Source: Paenibacillus tundrae | Lineage (GTDB): Bacteria > Bacillota > Bacilli > Paenibacillales > Paenibacillaceae | Length of the DNA: 64,000 nucleotides | Direction: 5' to 3' | NCBI RefSeq assembly: GCF_036884255.1 | Contig: NZ_CP145605.1 | Location: 3,534,001 to 3,598,000, forward strand | Part shown: one piece after another, positions 7,232-15,193 of the stretch | Layout: every line of letters begins with the position of its first letter | How positions within the stretch are numbered: the first letter of the stretch is position 1 | Program-made: the position numbers and the translations under genes | The notes under the pieces: model-generated | Told to the model about the DNA's origin: nothing | The model's input: only the letters and a program-made list of their open reading frames with translations | Databases searched by the model: none

Positions 7232-8608
7232 TTATGTAAAGTTTCTAGTTAAGTTGTTCAGCCACTTAAATTGACGATAACGGGTGAAAGCAATAGGCAA
7301 TTTAATTAATTCATCTAAGCTGATGACGATATATAAAAAAATGGGAGACACTTGCCAAACAAAAGCACACAGATAACTAAGGGGTAGAATAATAAACCAC
7401 ATCACAACTGTGTCGCACCATAATCCAAACTTCGAATCTCCACCAGCCGGGAATATGCCCGCTATAGTTGTGGAGTTAAACGATTTTGCAATGCAGTAAT
7501 ACGCACTAATGTATAACATCCCATCCAGATAACCTTGAGCAGCGGGGTTCAAATTAACGATGGAGTAGACCAAAGGCCTAATGAGCAGAATTGTGCAACC
7601 GGCAATGACTCCAAAAATCAATGCGTAATAACACATGTTGTTACCCGCATACCTTGCTTTCTCCATTTCACCCTGTCCCAGATACTTTCCAACCAGCACA
7701 GATCCGCCGGTAGCTATACCTCCACAGAGAACAACCGCCAAGTTTTTAACGACAGATGCGATGGAGTTCGCTGCTACCATATCGGAATTCACATGACCTA
7801 TAATGGCAGCCGTCGCGGTAAGTGCTCCTCCCCATACGATATAATTCCCCTGTACTGGCAGCGTATATGTCAAAAAATCCTTTAATAGATTACGCTGAAT
7901 ACGGTCACGTACCGGTAAACGAAAGCGAATTGATCCTTTTATTAAGGAATGAATCACACAACATGCTAGTTCAATCATACGTGCCAATACCGTGGCAAGA
8001 GCTACTGCCGTAATCGCAAGTTCCGGATGGGATGGGAATAATACAAAAATGCAAATGGCATTAAATATAATGTTTAAGACCAAACATAAAGAACTAATCC
8101 ACGCAGTGAGTTTTGCATTTTCCATACTTCGAATCACACTGAGATACATCTGCGATAATCCCATCACAAGGTAAGAAAAGGAATTAAACTGTAAAAACCT
8201 TGACCCATATTGAATCAGTTCAGGATCATTGGTGAATAAGTTCATCAGTGCGTCGGGAATCAACAAAGAAGACAAGAAAAACAGAATCGATATACCTAAG
8301 GAGAACACGCAGGCAATACTAAGAATGCGCTGTATGGTGGGTGTATCCTTCTTCCCCCAATACTGAGCCGTGAGGATACTCGCCCCCGCTGACAACCCCA
8401 TGTAAAACAATGTTAATGTAAACGTGACTTGTCCTGCGAGTGATACGGCTGCCATTGCAGATTGACTTATCATACCCAACATAATGACATCAACAGATAT
8501 CACCGTTGCGGATATTAGGTTTTGTAGTGCAATGGGGATCACAAGCGATATTAACTCTCGATTAAAGTCTCGTTTGCCGAAACCCTGAAGTTGCATGCGT
8601 TTTCTCAC
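7232..8608 (-). CDS. MATE-family multidrug/Na+ antiporter
   Basis: 458 residues with about twelve transmembrane segments and MatE repeat features (SLVIPIALQNLISATVISVDVIMLG near residue 20, LTAQYWGKKD near 80, and the second-half counterpart VLVGKYLGQGEMEKARYAG). It is a membrane exporter that uses an ion gradient to expel drugs or metabolites. The start is GTG at 8608 with GAGAGGAA 8 bases upstream. It is divergent from an AraC regulator, with direct repeats in the gap, so the regulator probably controls its expression. Confidence 0.88.
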   Translation of the reverse strand: MRKRMQLQGFGKRDFNRELISLVIPIALQNLISATVISVDVIMLGMISQSAMAAVSLAGQVTFTLTLFYMGLSAGASILTAQYWGKKDTPTIQRILSIACVFSLGISILFFLSSLLIPDALMNLFTNDPELIQYGSRFLQFNSFSYLVMGLSQMYLSVIRSMENAKLTAWISSLCLVLNIIFNAICIFVLFPSHPELAITAVALATVLARMIELACCVIHSLIKGSIRFRLPVRDRIQRNLLKDFLTYTLPVQGNYIVWGGALTATAAIIGHVNSDMVAANSIASVVKNLAVVLCGGIATGGSVLVGKYLGQGEMEKARYAGNNMCYYALIFGVIAGCTILLIRPLVYSIVNLNPAAQGYLDGMLYISAYYCIAKSFNSTTIAGIFPAGGDSKFGLWCDTVVMWFIILPLSYLCAFVWQVSPIFLYIVISLDELIKLPIAFTRYRQFKWLNNLTRNFT

Positions 8609-8670
8609 CTATATCGTTCCTCTCTGTTGTTTTGCATAATATAAGAATAGGACACAATGATTGTTGTTTC

Positions 8671-8700
8671 CATCAATATTGGCTATACTTTTATCAATAT
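8671..8700. promoter_or_regulatory. direct repeat phased at 21 bp (AraC-type site)
   Basis: ATCAATAT occurs at 8672-8679 and 8693-8700, exactly 21 bp apart, with partial likeness extending to CATCAATATTG / TATCAATATCG. It sits between the MATE and AraC genes. It is non-coding only if the AraC gene starts at 8732, which the ribosome site also supports. Confidence 0.55.
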
Positions 8701-8731
8701 CGTACACATTTGTGTGAAGAAGGGATTCTCA

Positions 8732-9622
8732 ATGACAGACTTAGAGGTGTTCTCTGATTTATCAGAACGGTTGAATTATAATCTTCCTGATTTACCGCTT
8801 TATGTCCGCAAGGGAAGCCTTCATCAATTTAACAATCATGCAGCAGTTGCACATTGGCACGTGGATCTGGAGTTTATATATGTAATAAAAGGATCGATGG
8901 ATTTCTCTGTGAATGGAAGTATCACTCGATTGCATCAAGGCGATGGACTTTTTGTTAATAGCCAACGCTTGCACTATGGTTACGCCATTGCGGATCATGA
9001 CGATTGTTCGTTCCTTGTGGTCGTTATTCATCCCTCTATCCTTGGTGAGAAGGCTTCATATATCCAAACGTACTGGGAGGAGAAGTTCAGTTCCAAGATG
9101 GCTGATTTTGTTGTGCTCATGAATCAGGAGGACTGGCAACAAGATATATTACTGTCCATTCAGGAACTCTATCGGGAAATGCACACGGAGCATAGACATC
9201 CCAATCCACTTCGTTTGGTAGCCCAAGCGTTATCGTTGAGTGCTACAATTGGCGATCAGTTAAAGCCCGTTTCCGGTCAACCTGGCGTACTAACGCATGT
9301 TCAGGAAATGACTCATTTCATTCATCAGAACTATGATCAAAAGATAACGCTTGAAGAGATCGCATCCGCCGGAGCTGTTTGCAGAAGCCGTTGTTGCCAA
9401 TTGTTTAACAAATATGTGGGTCAATCGCCGAGCAACTATGTGACCCAATATCGACTCCAGAAAAGCTGCGAAATGTTAAAAGAAACACGGAGATCCATAA
9501 GTGAAATTGCACTTGCCTGTGGTTTTCAAAGCTCTAGTTATTTCTCGTCCATTTTTCGAAAACAGATGGGCATAGTCCCACAGCATTATCGCAAACAAGT
9601 TACGATCAACGACTCCAATTAG
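8732..9622 (+). CDS. AraC-family transcriptional regulator
   Basis: 296 residues from ATG 8732, which has AAGGG 7 bases upstream; an in-frame ATG at 8657 lacks a good site and would place the operator repeats inside the gene. An N-terminal cupin (AVAHWHVDLEFIYVIKGSMDF) senses ligand, and two helix-turn-helix motifs follow (ITLEEIASAGAVCRSRCCQLF and ISEIALACGFQSSSYFSSIF), ending in the family GIVPQHYRK segment. It is divergent from the MATE exporter, its likely target. Confidence 0.87.
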   Translation: MTDLEVFSDLSERLNYNLPDLPLYVRKGSLHQFNNHAAVAHWHVDLEFIYVIKGSMDFSVNGSITRLHQGDGLFVNSQRLHYGYAIADHDDCSFLVVVIHPSILGEKASYIQTYWEEKFSSKMADFVVLMNQEDWQQDILLSIQELYREMHTEHRHPNPLRLVAQALSLSATIGDQLKPVSGQPGVLTHVQEMTHFIHQNYDQKITLEEIASAGAVCRSRCCQLFNKYVGQSPSNYVTQYRLQKSCEMLKETRRSISEIALACGFQSSSYFSSIFRKQMGIVPQHYRKQVTINDSN

Positions 9623-9643
9623 CATTTCTTATCCAATAAAAAT

Positions 9644-9665
9644 AGGGCAATCATAAGATTGCCCT
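9644..9665. terminator. bidirectional terminator
   Basis: AGGGCAATC-ATAA-GATTGCCCT, with T-rich sequence on the right and A-rich on the left, lies between convergent genes. Confidence 0.75.
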
Positions 9666-9702
9666 GTCATTTTGAACATGAATACCTGTGGGTAGACCAG
9701 TA

Positions 9703-10503
9703 TTATTGCAAATCCAGTATTTTTTGAACCGTTAGAAGAACGCCATTCTCTTCATTGGATTTCGTAATAAAGCTCGCTGCTTTTTTCGTATTATCACAAG
9801 CGTTACTTACTGCAAAACTATATTTGGCGATGGCCATAAGTTCCACATCATTCTCACCGTCACCAAATGACATCGTTTCTTCGTAAGTGACACCCAACAT
9901 TTCTTGCAGTTTCTTAACCGTCTCTCCTTTGTGGGTGTGCAATGCCGTAATATCCAGCCATTTAGCCTCCGAGTCAACAATGTAAATTTGTCCACTCAAC
10001 GTATCCTCCACATGCGCTCTTAATGCTGTGCTACGACCTTCAGTATCAAAGACCGTAATTTTGATAAAACGACTCTCAATTGTTTCAAAGGAATCTGTTT
10101 TAATTACACGCTCATAGGAGCCTTTAACCACTTTGTACATATCTTCTGAAATGGAAGAATGAACGTAAGCAGCATCGCTTGCACATACGATAAGAGTCAT
10201 CGTTTTATCGAAGTCCTGAATTCGATCAATCGCCTTCAACGCAAGATCCTTGTCTATGCTGAACTCTTTAATAACTTCACCATCTTTTTTAATTCGAGCA
10301 GCGCTGTCACCCAGGATCCAAACGCCTTTGCCATGTTCATCAAACAGTTTCTCTACACGTTCACATTGTTTCCCGGTACATGCGACGAAAGTAACTCCTT
10401 TTTGCTGCATTTCCGCATACACTTTTTTAAAGAGCTCGACATCGTACGAACCCTTATTGTTCAGAAACGTTCCATCTAAATCAGTAACTACCAGTTTAAT
10501 CAT
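9703..10503 (-). CDS. Cof-type HAD-IIB sugar-phosphate phosphatase
   Basis: 266 residues of the cytoplasmic Cof/YkrA-like phosphatase family. Motif I is VVTDLDGTF (nucleophile Asp8, acid Asp10); the C-terminal motif GDGENDVELMAIAKYSFAVSNA binds magnesium. The family hydrolyses a range of sugar phosphates and cofactors. An upstream in-frame ATG at 10518 overlaps the ribosome site; GGAGGT is 7 bases from the ATG at 10503, so that start is chosen. A sigma-A promoter with a flanking dyad lies at 10577-10605. Confidence 0.9.
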   Translation of the reverse strand: MIKLVVTDLDGTFLNNKGSYDVELFKKVYAEMQQKGVTFVACTGKQCERVEKLFDEHGKGVWILGDSAARIKKDGEVIKEFSIDKDLALKAIDRIQDFDKTMTLIVCASDAAYVHSSISEDMYKVVKGSYERVIKTDSFETIESRFIKITVFDTEGRSTALRAHVEDTLSGQIYIVDSEAKWLDITALHTHKGETVKKLQEMLGVTYEETMSFGDGENDVELMAIAKYSFAVSNACDNTKKAASFITKSNEENGVLLTVQKILDLQ

Positions 10504-10571
10504 CGTTATGACCTCCATGTTTTAAGTATGTCCTTTTTATCCTGTTTGATTGAGATGATCTTCTTTATTTA

Positions 10572-10605
10572 GACACTTTATAATGGATATTTAATAAGTG
10601 TCCAA
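10572..10605 (-). promoter_or_regulatory. sigma-A promoter with dyad operator for the HAD gene
   Basis: Minus strand: TTGGAC (10600-10605), 17-bp spacer, TATAAA (10577-10582). A perfect 7-bp dyad GACACTT...AAGTGTC (10572-10578 and 10596-10602) brackets both promoter boxes and could be a repressor site. The rest of the 349-base gap (10504-10852) is A/T-rich and shows only the hairpin at 10778-10812. Confidence 0.65.
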
Positions 10606-10777
10606 AAAAAAGGTTTATCATGTGTTGCCTACAACTATGAATATGATCTCTCGCTACAAAGCAAGATTAAGATATGTAACTGGTTTCATGTCAACATTTT
10701 TTTTTTGAATTCATGATTACCAAATGGTCTTTAAATTAATAATGTTACAAACAGAATCTGCCGTAACATGAGCATAA

Positions 10778-10812
10778 TCGCCGCAACTCTATCCTGTGAA
10801 TGGTTACGGCGA
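10778..10812 (-). terminator. hairpin after the CynX-type gene
   Basis: TCGCCGCAAC / GTTACGGCGA can form a 10-bp stem with one mismatch. The T tract after it on the minus strand is poor, so termination here is only possible. Confidence 0.4.
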
Positions 10813-10852
10813 TGGACTTCAGAAGCTCTATAAACTTGTAAGCTATCTACTA

Positions 10853-12013
10853 TTATTGATAAGGCCCCTCTTTGTCCTTTTTTACTATATTCATGGAAAA
10901 CTGAACACCAATCATTAACATCACAATGACCAGCATGGCTATAATCGGAGCGTAAAATTGACCTGTTAGATCGAACATCCACCCGATAAAAAGTGGTCCA
11001 AAAGCACCCAGAATATAACCTCCCATCTGTGACATGGCCGACCAAGTTCCCGCTTCCTCTGCAGAACGTGTTTCCATAATGGGCAGCATCAGCGCTAGAG
11101 GAAATAATCCGCCGGCACCGATTCCTAAGAAAAGCACGGCTGGAAGCATGGGAGCCGATAATAAAAGTAATACCAGACCGATAAGCTCTGATACACTGCA
11201 CAAGACAAGCAGTAATTTAGGATTACCTGTGCGATTCACGATGCCTGGAACCAGCAAAGCAATGGGAACCTGAATCAAGGTGAACACGGTCAGCAGCATT
11301 GCGGCGTATTGCGAACTGTATCCAAAACTTAGAGCAATGGGCGAAATCCAGGCCGTTAAGGCATAGAACATACTAGCCATGAAGCCAAAGAACAAGGTGA
11401 ATTGAATCGCTTTTTTGTTACCAAGCGGTAGTCTGAGATGCCGAGTCTTGTTGCCGGAATGTTGTTTTTGCCGTATCAGTGCAATCCACACGATTAGAGC
11501 GACAATCCCTAAGGCAGCCCAGCATGACGTAGCCAATGGCAGGTTATTCTCACTTTGAGTATAGATTGGAATGGTTAAGCCCGAAGCAAGTGCTGCGCCA
11601 ATTGTCATTGATACCGAGTAAATACTAACAACACCCGGACTCGTTGGAAAATATTTTTTGATAAAACTAGATAGTAAAGGTCCGGCGAAGCTGATCCCGA
11701 TCCCCCCTGCCAGAGCAGTCACAAGAAGTATTGTGACAGATTCATTGATACCACGCATGATCGTAGCCACGGTGATGAGCAGTAACGCAATACATAGTGT
11801 CCGCTCCAAACCAAAGCGTTGGCTTAGTGTTGTGGCAACCGGGGCAAACAGTCCCATACATAGGACGGGCAGTGTAGTCAGTAGGCTAGCTGTCAAAGCA
11901 CTTATGCCTAGCTCGGATTGAATAGCACCCATCATGGAGGCAACCGATGTAATGATGGGGCGTAAATTCAAAGCCGCTATAAATAGAGCGAATACATAGA
12001 ATGCTTTTTTCAT
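10853..12013 (-). CDS. CynX/NimT-family MFS transporter
   Basis: 386 residues from ATG 12013 (AGGAAG 6 bases upstream); longer in-frame starts lack a site. Twelve hydrophobic segments and the opening FALFIAALNLRPIITSVASM are characteristic of the CynX/NimT branch (cyanate or 2-nitroimidazole transporters), as is the FAPVATTLSQRFG loop. It is an inner-membrane secondary carrier of uncertain substrate. It is divergent from a CynR-like LysR regulator, the arrangement seen for cyn-type loci, but no cyanase or carbonic anhydrase gene is beside it. Confidence 0.87.
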   Translation of the reverse strand: MKKAFYVFALFIAALNLRPIITSVASMMGAIQSELGISALTASLLTTLPVLCMGLFAPVATTLSQRFGLERTLCIALLLITVATIMRGINESVTILLVTALAGGIGISFAGPLLSSFIKKYFPTSPGVVSIYSVSMTIGAALASGLTIPIYTQSENNLPLATSCWAALGIVALIVWIALIRQKQHSGNKTRHLRLPLGNKKAIQFTLFFGFMASMFYALTAWISPIALSFGYSSQYAAMLLTVFTLIQVPIALLVPGIVNRTGNPKLLLVLCSVSELIGLVLLLLSAPMLPAVLFLGIGAGGLFPLALMLPIMETRSAEEAGTWSAMSQMGGYILGAFGPLFIGWMFDLTGQFYAPIIAMLVIVMLMIGVQFSMNIVKKDKEGPYQ

Positions 12014-12082
12014 ATGACTCTTCCTTTCCATTCGTGTTGATGTCACTATGAGTATAAGTGGGCAGCATTCATTGATCAATCC

Positions 12083-12116
12083 AATAATTCGTATTATTAT
12101 GATAGTAAAATACTAT
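12083..12116. promoter_or_regulatory. two palindromes between the LysR and CynX-type genes
   Basis: AATAAT-TCGT-ATTATT (12083-12098) contains the T-N11-A core expected for LysR binding, and a second perfect palindrome ATAGTA-AAA-TACTAT follows at 12102-12116. Recognition plus activation sites in a divergent gap is the usual LysR layout. Confidence 0.6.
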
Positions 12117-12138
12117 GATAAGCAGAAAGGAAACATCT

Positions 12139-13053
12139 ATGGATACTCGTAACATTACGTATTTTATGGCTGTCTTTGAGCATCTTCATTTCACGAGAGC
12201 CGCAGAACTACTCGGAATCTCACAGCCTACGCTTAGCCAGCAGATTCGTCTGCTTGAGGCAGAGGTAGGTATGCCGCTCTTTGATCGTATTGGCAAAAAA
12301 GTAGTAGCAACCGAAGCGGGTAGGCTACTTCATCAATATGGTATGAAGATGCTTCAGGCTGAAATGGATGCAAAGAATGCGATTAAAGAATTGCGATCCG
12401 AGAATCGTGGAACCATTCGGCTAGCTGTATTACCTTCCGATCTTGACTTCCAGCTCGTTCCGTTGTTCGTTGGTTTCAAGACCCGTTATCCTGAAACTAG
12501 CCTGCAAGCATTCTCAACGATCTTCGTTCGAGAGGAAGTCCTAGCACATAAAGTAGACCTTGGAATTGGTCTGAGTGGTTCTTTAGACAAACGCCTGGTT
12601 CAAATTCCACTGGGAAGCGAGCCTTACGAATTGTTTGTCCATTCAGCAAGTGAACTGGCGAAGCGGCAGGAGATTACGCTCGAAGAACTGACTCAGCATG
12701 CTCTGGTAATGTACCCGAAGGGGTATCTGGGCAGAGATTTGGTGGATAACGTTTGTCGGGAGCAGGGCATTGAGTTAAATACCGTCATGGAGGTGGGATC
12801 CGCTTCCTCTTTATTACAATTGGTGGAGGCTGGCATCGGTGCGACCATTCAACCGAAGGAGTTACTGAAACAACATCCGGAATGGTCACATATCGTATCG
12901 ATTCCCATAGCTGACCCTGCTCCCATTCGTCATCTGGAGTTAACCTATTATGCTGACCGGTTCATCAGCAAGGCACAGCAGCAGTTAACAGAATCGCTTA
13001 TTAAATTCTTTACATCCAGAGGGGGTGGAGAAGACTTGGAATTGCGAGGTTAA
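12139..13053 (+). CDS. LysR-family regulator (CynR-like)
   Basis: 304 residues from ATG 12139 (AGAAAGGAA 6 bases upstream; ATG 12115 lies inside the operator). The N-terminal winged helix reads MDTRNITYFMAVFEHLHFTR then AAELLGISQPTLSQQIRLLE; residues from about 90 on form the two-lobe co-inducer domain (GTIRLAVLPS...). It probably activates the divergent CynX-type transporter. The inducer is unknown. Confidence 0.9.
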   Translation: MDTRNITYFMAVFEHLHFTRAAELLGISQPTLSQQIRLLEAEVGMPLFDRIGKKVVATEAGRLLHQYGMKMLQAEMDAKNAIKELRSENRGTIRLAVLPSDLDFQLVPLFVGFKTRYPETSLQAFSTIFVREEVLAHKVDLGIGLSGSLDKRLVQIPLGSEPYELFVHSASELAKRQEITLEELTQHALVMYPKGYLGRDLVDNVCREQGIELNTVMEVGSASSLLQLVEAGIGATIQPKELLKQHPEWSHIVSIPIADPAPIRHLELTYYADRFISKAQQQLTESLIKFFTSRGGGEDLELRG

Positions 13054-13143
13054 ATAAGCATAAAATAATTGCTCTTACCGTTGTGAATTCTATAGTTGGA
13101 CTGCTTCACCTGAACAACTTCAACTGGCTAAACCAAAACAAAA

Positions 13144-13163
13144 AAGCCGCCAAATAGCGACTT
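13144..13163 (-). terminator. terminator
   Basis: Minus strand: AAGTCGC-TATTTG-GCGGCTT followed by TTTTGTTTTGG. It closes the SUKH gene and remnant transcript. Confidence 0.6.
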
Positions 13164-13220
13164 CGATAGGGTTATATTCTTAACCCTCAATATCTGGGAT
13201 TACTACATTATCATATCAGC

Positions 13221-13406
13221 TCACTCGAGAATAATTGAATTCGACATAATACCTTGTAAAAATTCATCAAGATGCTCTGCCACTTTGGTGACTTCTTCAA
13301 ATTCAGGTTCTTCTCCACGCACGATTGTACCTATTTCGTTGGATAAATCAATTGCATAGAACGAATTCACTTTGACTCTTGGAATTGGTTCACACTTATA
13401 CGGTTG
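13221..13406 (-). pseudogene. C-terminal remnant of a SUKH-like protein
   Basis: An open minus-strand frame of 61 codons follows the SUKH gene by 16 bases. It has coding character (PIPRVKVNSFYAIDLSNEIG, then VTKVAEHLDEFLQGIMSN) and no good start: ATG at 13410 is out of frame by one base and hits a stop after four codons. The ending resembles the VA-SF-EFL tail of SMI1/KNR4 (SUKH) proteins. The likeliest reading is the 3' end of a second, frameshifted or deleted SUKH gene. A sequencing error at 13400-13410 is an alternative. Confidence 0.45.
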
Positions 13407-13422
13407 TCATTGTTGGTCAATT

Positions 13423-14043
13423 CTAATCCTCGTCTTCACTAAGATACACATATTCACCGTCAATAAGCATTTGTAAATACGCATCAAAACTGTTCGCAAT
13501 CACGGCATATTCATCTGGGTCATGCAAAAAGCGGATGATTTGACCCTTAACCCCTAGATCAGAAGGGTTAAAATCAATATAAAGTCTTGATGTTCCCCCA
13601 TTGTTCATACAATCTGAGAAATGAAGATATTGGCCTGGAAGTAGCCCCTCTGAATTTATTTTAGGGTCAACGGCCTCCTCTTCCTCTTCCTCTTCCTCTT
13701 CCTCTTCCTCTTCCTCTTCGTATTCCAATAGATAGGACACATCTTCCTCTTGTTTCGAACTTTTGAGCATTTCCTCAGTGGAAAGTAAATAATATGGATA
13801 TCGACCTTCTTCAACATCAGAGCCTAGAATGCAGACCGTAATTTCTTTGTCTCCGTACTTCCTCCAATATGTACCATCTATATTCTCTAGCAAACGTATT
13901 AACGATTCTGGACAATCAGGATACTGTGCCCTCAGTGTATCAATATCCTCTTGTGCAGCACCATGTGCGGTGTTTAGATCATCAAGCTCTTCTGCTGATA
14001 ACCTTGCTCTTAAGCCATTTAAAAATTGGTTTACTAAATCCAT
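13423..14043 (-). CDS. SMI1/KNR4 (SUKH) family protein with poly-glutamate run
   Basis: 206 residues. The ends match the SUKH fold: an N-terminal helix region (AQEDIDTLRAQYPDCPESLI), YPYYLLSTEEMLK in the middle, and a C-terminal part (YLHFSDCMNNGGTSRLYIDF, VIANSFDAYLQMLIDGEYVY). Bacterial SUKH proteins commonly act as immunity factors against polymorphic toxins or as housekeeping adaptors; no toxin gene is adjacent. Residues 109-123 are fifteen consecutive glutamates encoded by a GAGGAA hexamer repeat, an insertion that splits the domain. A remnant of a second copy follows directly. The cellular role is unknown. Confidence 0.75.
   Translation of the reverse strand: MDLVNQFLNGLRARLSAEELDDLNTAHGAAQEDIDTLRAQYPDCPESLIRLLENIDGTYWRKYGDKEITVCILGSDVEEGRYPYYLLSTEEMLKSSKQEEDVSYLLEYEEEEEEEEEEEEEEEAVDPKINSEGLLPGQYLHFSDCMNNGGTSRLYIDFNPSDLGVKGQIIRFLHDPDEYAVIANSFDAYLQMLIDGEYVYLSEDED
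13681..13719. repeat. hexanucleotide repeat (TTCCTC) x 6.5
   Basis: Six and a half uninterrupted TTCCTC units inside the SUKH gene. Slippage would add or remove two glutamates at a time without breaking the frame. Confidence 0.9.
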
Positions 14044-14290
14044 GGTATTGCCCTCCCAAATAAATAATAGAAATTCCGCTTAAATAAACAGATAAACTGA
14101 AGTCAAACTATTGTTTTGTTAAAATAGTTTTGCTCTTCCATACCATCGTTTATATCAAGTCCAGTTTATCATTTTTAACTAGCAACTCTCCAGTTAGGTT
14201 GGCAACTTGATTGCAACTTGGCTAAACTTAGCTAACATTACAAAACTTCAACGAGAACATGCTTTAATCCTGGTTCAGCATCAAAAACAA
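14044..14290. other. gene-free gap upstream of the SUKH gene
   Basis: A/T-rich DNA with no open frame of note. GCAACT occurs three times between about 14182 and 14220 (GCAACTC, GCAACTT, GCAACTT); I cannot assign a function. It must hold the SUKH promoter. Confidence 0.3.
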
Positions 14291-14307
14291 CCGATAAATC
14301 TTATCGG
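14291..14307 (-). terminator. terminator of the SDR gene
   Basis: CCGATAA-ATC-TTATCGG followed on the minus strand by TTGTTTTTG. Confidence 0.75.
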
Positions 14308-14350
14308 CTGTCTGTTAAAGTTATGAAATTTATCATGTACTTAAGTATGA

Positions 14351-15142
14351 TTAGTAAATCGTCGGAACCATTCCACCATCCATTCGGATCGGGGAACCTT
14401 TAAATGGTGTTGCGAACGGGCTGCAAACAAATGTCGTAAGTCTGCCGATCTCGCTTGGTCTAATGAAACGTTGTAACTCCGATTGCGGAAGATTCGCGGC
14501 CATAAAGGTCTTCTCTTTTTCTTCAAAGGTCATGTTCTCATCCTGTATGACGCTCTCAATAATCTGTTGTACATTCTCTGAAAGTGTCGGTCCAGGCATA
14601 ATCGTATTAATCGTGACTTCCGTGCCTACTGTTAATTTGGATAGACTCTTGGATAAAGAGAGCAGCATGGATTTCGTTACGGCATATTGAGGCATATATC
14701 CAGGCATTACCGCTTCTTCACTTGCAATAAAGACAATCCGGCCAAAACTATTGTTCAACATGGTAGGCAGATAAAATCGGGTCAGCGCATCTGCGGATAA
14801 CACGTTGGTCTGAATGTATTTTTCCCATACGGCATCATCTATATCATAATATGACATCAGCTCATAAATTCCGGTGTTATTGATCAGAATATCAACCTGT
14901 GGGAACTTCGCAAATAATGCTTCACGCTCTGCAGAATTAACAATATCGGCTGCTGCATTTTGAGGAGACGTATTCGGATAGGTAGACTTGATTTCATTTA
15001 CAACGTTTTCTACCTCATCATAATTCCGTCCATTGATCAGTACATTTACACCTTCTTTAGCCAGTTCGATGGCAATGGCTTTACCGATTCCTTTCGTCGA
15101 ACCTGTTACCAATGCTGTTTTATGATTCAATCCCATGTCCAT
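14351..15142 (-). CDS. short-chain dehydrogenase/reductase
   Basis: 263 residues, classical SDR: cofactor motif TGSTKGIG near residue 14, NNTG in place of the more usual NNAG, and catalytic YAVTK. It reduces or oxidises an unidentified carbonyl or alcohol with NAD(P)H in the cytoplasm. AAGGGAG lies 8 bases from the start. It lies 51 bases downstream of, and in line with, the AraC gene at 15194, so the two are probably co-transcribed. Confidence 0.9.
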   Translation of the reverse strand: MDMGLNHKTALVTGSTKGIGKAIAIELAKEGVNVLINGRNYDEVENVVNEIKSTYPNTSPQNAAADIVNSAEREALFAKFPQVDILINNTGIYELMSYYDIDDAVWEKYIQTNVLSADALTRFYLPTMLNNSFGRIVFIASEEAVMPGYMPQYAVTKSMLLSLSKSLSKLTVGTEVTINTIMPGPTLSENVQQIIESVIQDENMTFEEKEKTFMAANLPQSELQRFIRPSEIGRLTTFVCSPFATPFKGSPIRMDGGMVPTIY

Positions 15143-15193
15143 GATCGTATTCTCCCTTGTCTGTTCTAGTTGTTGGTTCTCGATGATTGATTA

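Noticed and set aside
7535-7885. 116-codon plus-strand frame antisense to the MATE gene
   Set aside because: Antisense shadow; no ribosome site.
10731-11201. 156-codon minus-strand frame over the end of the CynX-type gene
   Set aside because: Different frame inside a clear transporter gene; Ser/Arg/His-rich shadow translation with no family likeness.
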